Under the pieces are notes generated by a model. That model was not told the origin of the DNA. It did no database searches and saw only the letters and a program-made list of their open reading frames with translations. This document shows, in pieces, positions 1-5,998 of a stretch of 28,836 nt of DNA. The stretch is from NCBI GenBank assembly GCA_002305125.1, contig DBQG01000013.1, positions 5,589-34,424 of the forward strand. The letters run 5' to 3'. Numbering within the stretch: the first letter of the stretch is position 1; the number at the start of each line of letters is the position of its first letter. The DNA is from Patescibacteria group bacterium UBA1400 (GTDB lineage Bacteria; Patescibacteriota; Microgenomatia; UBA1400). Position numbers and translations under genes: made by a program.

Positions 1-950
1 TGACAGTAAAAGGTGATAAGATAAAAACAGTTGTTGTTAGAGGCGACTCCTGGGGAGCATGGGGGGGGAATATTTATAGTATTGGCTCTTGCCTTGACTT
101 ATTGTTTAAAACTCAGGGTTATAAAGTAGAAGTTAAAGATATCTGTTCTATAGGAAGCGGAGTAACTGATTTTTTAGGCAGGCCAGCTGAACAGGGATGG
201 CAGGAAAAAGATACTCTGCACATTTTTTTAGATCAACCTGATACTGATCATAGCTTTGATGTTTGGAAGCTGACCCATCCCCCAGCTCAGGTTGATACAA
301 GAGACAGTTTTTTCAGTTTTTGGAAGCATTTTCCTAAAGATATAAAAGATCAGTTAAAGGCTTCAGCAGCTAATTATGCTCAAAGACAAACCCAACAAAA
401 TCTTTTAGCTGCTGTGGTAAAACTTGCTTACCAAACTGCAGCCGGAAGATTGGGTAACTACTGCGAGTATGATGAGGCAGGTAATCAACTGCACGCAGCT
501 ACAGCCCTGTCTCCTTTAGATCCGCAAGGACGAAAATTCTTTGAATATTTTTTAGATTTGCAACAGACTGCTTTTGATGAGGTTTCCCATGCTGTTTTAG
601 TTGGTTTACCGACCATGGGTTTATCTAAAACTGATAACTATCTTTATAATCAGCGTGTCTGGCCCGATCTGGCAAGAGCAGCTCAAAGCAAGGGTTTTTC
701 AACAGTAAATACAAATCATTATGATAATGATCTTATTGATCCGCTGCAGCATCCTTTCCCCCAGCTAAACTTGGAAATTGCTGGGCAAATAATGCATTCT
801 CTAACCGGAGAAAAAACCAGCAGAAAAGTTTTATGGTCAGTAGCTAAGCAAATAGATGTACGAGTAAAAGCAATGGAAGCTGTTTTAAAAAGAGCAATTC
901 CCGGTCAAGTTCAAGCATTAAATTACCTGCTCCCACTACTTGAAATTTAA
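1..950 (+). CDS. SGNH/GDSL-like hydrolase, 5' end at the window edge
   Basis: The reading frame is open from base 3 and continues to a TAA at 948-950. Bases 1-2 are TG, so a start codon whose first base lies just outside the window is possible, as is a longer upstream extension. Near the N-terminus RGDSW (39-53) resembles block I of SGNH hydrolases with the nucleophilic Ser. Near the C-terminus DPLQHP (738-755) resembles the catalytic Asp/His block, but it is one residue longer than the usual DxxH. Between them, GLPTMGLS may form another loop of the fold. No signal peptide is visible in the part present. Family members hydrolyse esters of lipids, sugars or peptidoglycan; the substrate here cannot be told. 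The TTG at 102 is internal and removes the GDS motif, so it is not the start. Fold call moderate, function open. Confidence 0.5.
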   Translation, partial: TVKGDKIKTVVVRGDSWGAWGGNIYSIGSCLDLLFKTQGYKVEVKDICSIGSGVTDFLGRPAEQGWQEKDTLHIFLDQPDTDHSFDVWKLTHPPAQVDTRDSFFSFWKHFPKDIKDQLKASAANYAQRQTQQNLLAAVVKLAYQTAAGRLGNYCEYDEAGNQLHAATALSPLDPQGRKFFEYFLDLQQTAFDEVSHAVLVGLPTMGLSKTDNYLYNQRVWPDLARAAQSKGFSTVNTNHYDNDLIDPLQHPFPQLNLEIAGQIMHSLTGEKTSRKVLWSVAKQIDVRVKAMEAVLKRAIPGQVQALNYLLPLLEI

Positions 951-970
951 TTTCAACAGCAGTTTTTTTT
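940..970 (+). terminator. Weak intrinsic terminator
   Basis: A 7-bp stem, TTGAAAT (940-946) pairing with ATTTCAA (950-956), overlaps the stop codon of the hydrolase gene. Six bases later there is a run of eight T (963-970). The stem is A+T-rich, so termination strength is uncertain. Confidence 0.4.
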
Positions 971-1049
971 GAAACTAACACAGGCAATACTAAAGCATAG
1001 AAGTGATTGAGGTAGAAGAAATCTCAAAAAGATTAAACGATAGTTTTCC

Positions 1050-1102
1050 TTATTAAATCATTACTGTCTTCTTACGTTCTTTTAACAGAAAAAGCTTATG
1101 AT
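1050..1102 (+). promoter_or_regulatory. 11-bp tandem-repeat promoter module for the VOC operon
   Basis: Units start at 1050 (TTATTAAATCA), 1061 (TTACTGTCTTC) and 1072 (TTACGTTCTTT), with a further TAAC at 1083. A -10-like TATGAT lies at 1097-1102, 25 bp after the start of the third unit. A second TATGAT is at 1107-1112. The same architecture precedes eight other transcription units in the window. An AGGAGGTGA Shine-Dalgarno sequence at 1126-1134 serves the first gene. Confidence 0.7.
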
Positions 1103-1140
1103 TTTTTATGATGTTTTATAAAAAAAGGAGGTGACAATAA

Positions 1141-2055
1141 ATGAATCAAAAAATAGTTCCGCATTTATGGTTTGATAAAGAAGTTAAGGAAGCAGTTCAG
1201 TTTTACATCTCAGTTTTCCCTGAGTCAAAAATAATTAGTACTACCACCCTGCACAATACTCCCTCAGGAGATACACAAATTGTTTCCTTTAAGGTTTGGG
1301 ATTATGAATTTATGGCCATTTCTGCCGGCCCGTTATTTAAATTCAACCCCTCCACTTCCTTTTTTGTTAACTTTGACCCTTCATTTATAAAAGATGCAGG
1401 AGAAAAAATTGATGAGGTCTGGAGTAAGCTATCTAAGGGAGGAAAAGTCCTGATGCCGCTTGATAAGTATCCTTTCAGCAAACGTTATGGCTGGATTCAG
1501 GATAAGTATGGAGTTTCCTGGCAGCTGATTTTAACTGATCCTGAGGGTGAGGACAGGCCGATAATTATACCTTCTTTACTGTTTGTCGGTGAGGTTTATG
1601 GCAAAGCCAAAGAAGCGATGGAGTTTTACCTGTCTGTTTTTAAGAACTCCAAAAAAGGTTCAGTTGTTTATTATGGTAAGGGACAGGAGCCGGATAAAGA
1701 GGGAGCAGTAATGTTTGCAGATTTCAAGCTGCTTGACAGCTGGTTTGTTGTCATGGACAGCGCCAGGGAGCATAAGTTCAGTTTTAACGAAGCCATTTCC
1801 TTTATAGTTTACTGTGAAGATCAAAAAGAAGTTGATTATTACTGGGAAAAACTGTCAGCCGTTCCTGAGGCTGAGCAATGTGGCTGGCTTAAAGATAAGT
1901 ATGGAGTTTCCTGGCAGATTGTTCCTGTTGCTATGAATAAGATGATGGAAAAGGGAACAAAGGCTCAGGTTGACAGGGTTACCCAGGCCTTTTTACCCAT
2001 GAAAAAGCTGGTTATTGCAGATTTAGAAAAGGCCTACAAGGGGAGAGCGGGATGA
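1141..2055 (+). CDS. Tandem VOC-superfamily (PhnB/3-dmu-9_3-mt-like) protein
   Basis: The 304-residue product holds two related VOC (glyoxalase/bleomycin-resistance fold) modules. One is residues 1 to about 140, beginning IVPHLWF and containing AVQFYISVFPES. The other is residues about 141-290, beginning IIPSLLFVG and containing AMEFYLSVFKNS. Each module ends in a near-identical KYGVSWQ stretch, showing internal duplication. This pattern is typical of the PhnB-like family, whose bacterial members mostly lack a proven reaction despite the methyltransferase name. The ATG has a strong Shine-Dalgarno sequence 6 bases upstream. The stop overlaps the next start by 4 bases (ATGA), so translation is probably coupled. 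A repeat promoter module lies upstream. Family call secure, function unknown. Confidence 0.85.
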   Translation: MNQKIVPHLWFDKEVKEAVQFYISVFPESKIISTTTLHNTPSGDTQIVSFKVWDYEFMAISAGPLFKFNPSTSFFVNFDPSFIKDAGEKIDEVWSKLSKGGKVLMPLDKYPFSKRYGWIQDKYGVSWQLILTDPEGEDRPIIIPSLLFVGEVYGKAKEAMEFYLSVFKNSKKGSVVYYGKGQEPDKEGAVMFADFKLLDSWFVVMDSAREHKFSFNEAISFIVYCEDQKEVDYYWEKLSAVPEAEQCGWLKDKYGVSWQIVPVAMNKMMEKGTKAQVDRVTQAFLPMKKLVIADLEKAYKGRAG

Positions 2056-2645
2056 GAAAAATTATTATTTTAGCTTTTATAACTCTTGATGGGGTGATGC
2101 AGGCTCCTGGAGGAACTCAAGAGGATATTTCGGGAGGTTTTAAATATGGCGGCTGGGTTGTGCCTTATTTTGATAAGCCTTTAGGGAGGGTTATGGAGGA
2201 GCAGATGAATAAAGGTTCTGATCTTTTATTGGGCAGGAAAACATTTGAAATATTTGCTGGTTATTGGCCACAGCATGAATCAGACTGGCCAGGGATTAAT
2301 GAGGTTAAAAAGTATGTCGTCTCCAGTAAGCTTCAAAAACACAGCTGGAGTAATTCGGTCTTTCTCAAAAATGTGGCTGAAGTAAAGAAACTTAAAAAAG
2401 GAACAGGTCCGGATCTGCAGGTTTATGGCAGCAGCAACCTGATTCAGACTCTTCTTAAAAATGGGTTAGTAGACGAGCTTTGGCTTAAGATTTTTCCGAT
2501 TATCTTGGGTAAAGGCAAACGTTTGTTTGATAAAGGAATACCTTCTGCGGCTTTTAAGCTGACCGGTTCAAAAACAACGCCGGCCGGAGTGATAGTTGCC
2601 AATTACAAAATGGCAGGAAAGGTCAAAACCGGGTCTTTTGCTTAA
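2052..2645 (+). CDS. RibD C-terminal/dihydrofolate reductase-like protein
   Basis: A 197-residue protein with the features of the RibD_C/DHFR-like family. It opens with a beta strand and SLDG-like element (FITLDGVMQAPGG), followed by LLGRKTFEIFAGYWP. Later it has LQVYGSSNLIQTLLKNGLVDELWLKIFPIILGKGKRLF, the family's NADPH-site Gly region and helix. Members are predicted NAD(P)H-dependent reductases, but stand-alone copies like this usually have no known substrate. There is no deaminase domain, so it is not full RibD. It overlaps the VOC gene by 4 bases and is probably co-transcribed with it and with the DUF1428 gene 48 bases downstream. Confidence 0.85.
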   Translation: MRKIIILAFITLDGVMQAPGGTQEDISGGFKYGGWVVPYFDKPLGRVMEEQMNKGSDLLLGRKTFEIFAGYWPQHESDWPGINEVKKYVVSSKLQKHSWSNSVFLKNVAEVKKLKKGTGPDLQVYGSSNLIQTLLKNGLVDELWLKIFPIILGKGKRLFDKGIPSAAFKLTGSKTTPAGVIVANYKMAGKVKTGSFA

Positions 2646-2693
2646 ATTACCAGCAGCAGTTTAAAAAAATTATTAAAAAGGAGGTGAAAAACT

Positions 2694-3062
2694 ATGGCAA
2701 ATTATGTAGATGGGTTTGTTATTGCAATCCCGAAAAAAAATACCGCCAAGTACAAAAAAATGGCTAGGGAAGCGGCCGAAGTCTGGAAAAGATACGGAGC
2801 GCTTGATTATAAAGAGTGTATTATCGATGATGCAAAACCCAATAAGTTTGTTACTCTTACCTTTCCCAAACTGATCCAAACCAAGACCGGAGAAACAGTC
2901 TGGTTTTCTTTTATTGTTTATAAGTCTAAACAAAACAGAGATGCCATAAACAAAAAAGTTATGGCCTATTTTGACAAAAAATATGGCAAAAACAAAATGG
3001 ATATGCCTTTTGATATGAAGCGTTTTGTTTATGGTGGTTTTAAAGTTGAAGTTGAAGGATAA
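2694..3062 (+). CDS. DUF1428-like (YbaA-type) small protein
   Basis: A 122-residue cytosolic protein matching the DUF1428/YbaA pattern. It starts YVDGFVIAIPKKN, followed by a helix YKKMAREAAEVWKRYGALDY, a DDAKPN stretch, then FPKLIQTKTGETVWFSFIVYKSKQNRDAINKKV. The fold is a dimeric alpha-beta barrel; no function has been established. The start is preceded by AAGGAGGTG with good spacing. Genes of the VOC, DHFR-like and DUF1428 families often sit together in bacteria as small cytosolic accessory proteins, and here they form one operon. The MFS gene follows after 119 bases. Confidence 0.8.
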   Translation: MANYVDGFVIAIPKKNTAKYKKMAREAAEVWKRYGALDYKECIIDDAKPNKFVTLTFPKLIQTKTGETVWFSFIVYKSKQNRDAINKKVMAYFDKKYGKNKMDMPFDMKRFVYGGFKVEVEG

Positions 3063-3124
3063 ATAAAAAACAGTAAAACCTTAAAAAGGAACGATTTCAA
3101 TCGTCTTTAGACCCAGCAGGGAGT

Positions 3125-3168
3125 TTTAACTTTAAAACTTCAATATCCTTTTAAAGTTAAAGAAAATG
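3125..3168 (+). promoter_or_regulatory. 13-bp inverted repeat overlapping a recurrent promoter-start block
   Basis: TTTAACTTTAAAA (3125-3137) is the exact reverse complement of TTTTAAAGTTAAA (3149-3161), with an 11-base spacer. The right arm belongs to a 21-base block (3148-3168) that recurs at 15804-15824 with only two differences. The block runs from CTTTTAAAGTTAAA to an ATG here and to a GTG there. The ATG at 3166 opens only Met-Lys-Ala-stop (3166-3177), just before the MFS start at 3182. An operator over a TAAAGT -10-like element is likelier than a terminator, because no T run follows. Confidence 0.45.
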
Positions 3169-3181
3169 AAGGCATAACATA

Positions 3182-4486
3182 ATGAAAACTTTTTATCACC
3201 TTTTAGTTAATGGTTTAATAGTGGCTACGAAAAACAATTTCGTCTGGTTTGCTCTGACTTATTGGGTTTATCTTGAAACCAGGTCAGTCATCTCCACCGG
3301 CATTGTAGGGGGACTATTTTTGGTGGCTAATGCTGTCTCCAGTTTTTGGCTCGGTTCCATTGTTGATAATTACAAAAAAAAATATGCTTTGCTGGGTTCA
3401 AACATCTTTACCTTGGTGCTTTTTTTAATTGGTTTTTTTATTTTTATAACCAGTCCTGAGGTGGTGTTTACCACAATCACTAGTCCAAGATTGTGGGTTT
3501 TTGCTATTATTTTACTTTTAGGAGTAATGGCGGGCAGTCTTTACCAGATTGCCATTCCTACATTAATAAGCACGTTGGTGCCTCCAGAAAAGCATGCCCA
3601 GGCCAATGGTATGTTTGGTACGGTATTTGGCATTTCTTTTACCATCACCTCTGTAGCCAGTGGATTGGTTTTAGGATTCGGCGGCATGTTTTGGGTTCTT
3701 GTGGCTGCAATTATTTTTAACTTGTTGGCAATTATTCATATAATTACTATTTATATTCCTGAAAAGGAAGTAGTTGAAAAGGGACAGCTAGACAAACCCG
3801 CAGACAAAAAAGGCATTGATATCAAAGGTACTATTAAAGTGATTCAAGGGATCCCCGGGCTTTTTGCCCTGATTTTTTTAACTACCTTCAACAACTTGTT
3901 GGGTGGAGTCTTTATGGCCCTTATGGATGCCTATGGTCTGACTCTTGTGTCTGTTCAGACCTGGGGAGTTTTGTGGGGTTTTTTGAGCTTCGGTTTTATT
4001 TTAGGCGGTCTTTATATAAGCAAGTACGGTTTGGGTACAAATCCGCTTAAAAACCTTTTCCGCATTTATATCATTCTTTGGACATCAACCATGTTTTTTA
4101 CTATCCAGCCTTCAATTATCCTGCTAGTGGTAGGGGCGTTGATTTGGATGGTGTTTGTGCCTTTTATTGAAGCAACAGAGCAAACTATTATTCAAAAAGT
4201 TGTTTCTCATGAGCGCCAGGGAAGGGTATTTGGCTTTGCCCACAGTATTGAGCAAGCCGCTTCACCCTTAACTGCCTTTTTGATTGGTCCTATTGCCCAG
4301 TTTGTTTTTATCCCTTTTATGACAACAGGTGCAGGAGTTAAGCTTATAGGAGACTGGTTTGGAGTAGGACCTGACCGGGGTATTGCCCTTGTTTTTACTA
4401 GTGCCGGAACAATGGGATTAATCGTGACTCTTTTTGCCAAGCGAGCTAAGGTTTACAAACGCCTGGCAGAAAAATACCTAGCTTAA
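3182..4486 (+). CDS. MFS transporter, probable exporter
   Basis: A 434-residue integral membrane protein with many hydrophobic segments in two halves. They are separated by a charged cytosolic loop near residues 190-220 (EKEVVEKGQLDKPADKKG). After the second segment comes LGSIVDNYKKK, the place of the MFS loop-2 motif A (GxLaDrxxrr). Near the end, VSHERQGRVFGFAHSIEQAASP resembles the helix 10-11 region of MFS drug exporters of the type that includes enterobactin and macrolide efflux proteins. The substrate cannot be told. An AAGG lies 9 bases before the ATG. The promoter is probably the inverted-repeat block at 3125-3168. Confidence 0.85.
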   Translation: MKTFYHLLVNGLIVATKNNFVWFALTYWVYLETRSVISTGIVGGLFLVANAVSSFWLGSIVDNYKKKYALLGSNIFTLVLFLIGFFIFITSPEVVFTTITSPRLWVFAIILLLGVMAGSLYQIAIPTLISTLVPPEKHAQANGMFGTVFGISFTITSVASGLVLGFGGMFWVLVAAIIFNLLAIIHIITIYIPEKEVVEKGQLDKPADKKGIDIKGTIKVIQGIPGLFALIFLTTFNNLLGGVFMALMDAYGLTLVSVQTWGVLWGFLSFGFILGGLYISKYGLGTNPLKNLFRIYIILWTSTMFFTIQPSIILLVVGALIWMVFVPFIEATEQTIIQKVVSHERQGRVFGFAHSIEQAASPLTAFLIGPIAQFVFIPFMTTGAGVKLIGDWFGVGPDRGIALVFTSAGTMGLIVTLFAKRAKVYKRLAEKYLA

Positions 4487-4493
4487 AAATACC

Positions 4494-4525
4494 AAATCTA
4501 TGAAAAAACTAGTTATTATAGATTT
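4494..4525. terminator. Hairpin between convergent genes
   Basis: AAATCTAT (4494-4501) pairs with ATAGATTT (4518-4525) across a 16-base loop, in the gap between the convergent MFS and methyltransferase-like genes. It lacks a clear T run on either strand, so a terminator role is only plausible. Confidence 0.3.
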
Positions 4526-4571
4526 AGAAAAGCACAGGATTAGAGAGTGAAAAATTTAATATATTTTGCAG

Positions 4572-5216
4572 CTAAAATATCCTGATTCCATATACATCAG
4601 GAAAGATTGATCTTGATTGTCCTACGCTATAATAACCCATCCTATGTTGTTCATCTTTATCAATAATTTGTATATGGTCCTGACTTATATGAAGAGTTAT
4701 TAGTTCGTTAACAATTCTATCTCTTTCTTCCTTGTACCAGTCAAAAAAACTTAACAGCAAAGTAGTGTGATTTTCTGCAGCATATTGCACCCAGGGTGAC
4801 ATTCGAGCAACAACTTGCTGAAACCCTTCTTCGGTAGCCATTCTTCCAGGATGCCTTATCAATATTAAGTCTGGGGTTCCGGTTCTTTCAACAATTTGCT
4901 GGACTTGTGTCATGTTTTCAAAAATAAATTCAGCCCTGGCAACCGTTAAGTTTTGTTCTAACTCTTCTTTATCTTCAGGCAGATCCAGCTCTGGATTATT
5001 ATCAACTCCTGTTATTTGCACATGATCTCCAAGAAAAAGTCTGAGAGCAATTAATTCACCACCATGGCCGCATCCTAATGCTAAGGCGTGGGTAAATCTT
5101 GAAACTTCATGATTAGGAATAGCTAAAGGCAAAAACTCTTTAGCATAAGAACCTACATCTATCTGAGCAAATTCACCATCTTCTAATTGTTGATAATATG
5201 CAGTTACCTCAGCCAT
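4572..5216 (-). CDS. Class I SAM methyltransferase-like protein
   Basis: A 214-residue cytosolic protein. ALALGCGHGGE (about residues 45-55) resembles the SAM-binding motif I, and ITGVDNNPELDLP the following acidic strand end. TPDLILIRHPGR is in the position of motif IV. The C-terminal part (LLLSFFDWYKEERDRIVNEL) is compatible with the Rossmann fold. The substrate is unknown and the nearest recognised family is not clear to me. The ATG at 5216 follows a TATAAT by 6 bases and has no Shine-Dalgarno sequence, so translation is probably leaderless. It stands alone, convergent with the MFS gene and divergent from the secreted protein gene. Confidence 0.6.
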   Translation of the reverse strand: MAEVTAYYQQLEDGEFAQIDVGSYAKEFLPLAIPNHEVSRFTHALALGCGHGGELIALRLFLGDHVQITGVDNNPELDLPEDKEELEQNLTVARAEFIFENMTQVQQIVERTGTPDLILIRHPGRMATEEGFQQVVARMSPWVQYAAENHTTLLLSFFDWYKEERDRIVNELITLHISQDHIQIIDKDEQHRMGYYSVGQSRSIFPDVYGIRIF

Positions 5217-5228
5217 ATTTTAATTATA
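5217..5228 (-). promoter_or_regulatory. Leaderless -10 element
   Basis: On the minus strand TATAAT (5228-5223) is followed by six bases (TAAAAT) and then the ATG. A transcript starting the usual distance after the -10 would begin at or next to the start codon. A second TATAAT lies just upstream (5234-5229). Confidence 0.5.
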
Positions 5229-5393
5229 ATTATACAGTCAATTTCAGTAGAGCTTTTTTGACAAATCTTTCTCAAATTTAAACATAAACTCTTTTTAATA
5301 CACTTTTATTACTTTTTCTTAATACAAACTTAACAATTTTAGTACAAAATGAAAATTCTTAAAATTTTTTTTAAAGAAGGGAGGTGAAAAAAC

Positions 5394-5891
5394 TTGAAAA
5401 ACGCAAAGATTTTAGGATTTATCGTTGCTTTAGGCCTTTTACTTTCCGCTTCTCCAGCTTTGGCTGAAGAAACTTCAAGATTAACGATTGAACTTTTAAA
5501 TAGAGATATTTTTGTTAACACTGAAGCTAATTCTCATGCCAATAGCGGCAGCAACCTGCAGCGAGTGAAAGATAGGATGGATGAGGCTCAAACTGCAGTT
5601 GTCCAATATCAGGAAACAGGTGTAGCAGACAGTATGGCAAGTGTAGGAGCAACGGTAAATGCCACCAAGGTAAATGTGCAAAACAGCCATGATGAAATTT
5701 ACATTAGAGCTGCTAACCAAGATACCGGTGTAGAAACTCATGCTTATGCCATGTCAGACTCTGGCCACAATAGGCAGGTAGTTAGAACTGACACTTATAT
5801 GGCAGAGCAGGGTCTGATGACTGGCGGCACGATTTCCACTGCTCTGGGTGAGGCCTGGGTTAATATGACCGAGGTAAACCTTTCCTACTAA
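5394..5891 (+). CDS. Small secreted protein with a single ANSG/TG repeat unit
   Basis: A 165-residue protein with a clear signal peptide: KNAK, a hydrophobic core, then SPALA with cleavage before EETSRL near residue 24. The start is TTG at 5394, 4 bases after GGAGGTGAAA; nothing better is in frame. The mature part has ANSHANSGSNLQ, about 35 residues later ETGVADSMASVGATVNATKVNV. That follows the layout of the units in the next gene (AQANTGQNQQQ, then TTGDAIAIAN and an N-rich strand). I infer a one-unit relative of that surface protein. Function unknown. A strong terminator at 5897-5938 separates the two genes. Confidence 0.7.
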   Translation: MKNAKILGFIVALGLLLSASPALAEETSRLTIELLNRDIFVNTEANSHANSGSNLQRVKDRMDEAQTAVVQYQETGVADSMASVGATVNATKVNVQNSHDEIYIRAANQDTGVETHAYAMSDSGHNRQVVRTDTYMAEQGLMTGGTISTALGEAWVNMTEVNLSY

Positions 5892-5896
5892 GGCAG

Positions 5897-5938
5897 AACT
5901 AGGCAGGGTGGGAGTCTCCCACCCTGAATCTAGTTTTT
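5897..5938 (+). terminator. Strong rho-independent terminator
   Basis: AGGGTGGGAG (5905-5914) and CTCCCACCCT (5916-5925) form a perfect G+C-rich stem. An outer AACTAG (5897-5902) pairs with CTAGTT (5930-5935), followed by a T run. It ends the secreted-protein transcript. Confidence 0.85.
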
Positions 5939-5998
5939 ATTCAAGTTTAAAAACCCCTTTTGTAAAAAAACTAAAAAATTAAAAAAGAAAATAAACAA

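Noticed and set aside
951..1049. tRNA or small RNA gene in the gaps.
   Set aside because: I looked at the larger gaps (951-1140, 5217-5393, 11744-11941, 19145-19281, 25299-25421) and saw no cloverleaf or other recognisable RNA fold.
2053..2055. Recoding of TGA as Gly, as in some CPR lineages.
   Set aside because: TGA ends the VOC protein and the cupredoxin at natural family ends, and no gene here has internal TGA codons.
4207..4440. Minus-strand open frame inside the MFS gene, and similar shadow frames such as 6895-7086, 15029-15274 and 24694-25008.
   Set aside because: They lie wholly inside well-supported genes on the other strand, have no family pattern and no ribosome site.
5309..5345. 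A possible tenth 11-bp array before the secreted protein gene (TTAC at 5309, TTAA at 5319 and 5330).
   Set aside because: The first spacing is 10, the later units lack TTAC, and no T....T hexamer lies 25 bp after the third. It may be a decayed relative but does not meet the pattern.
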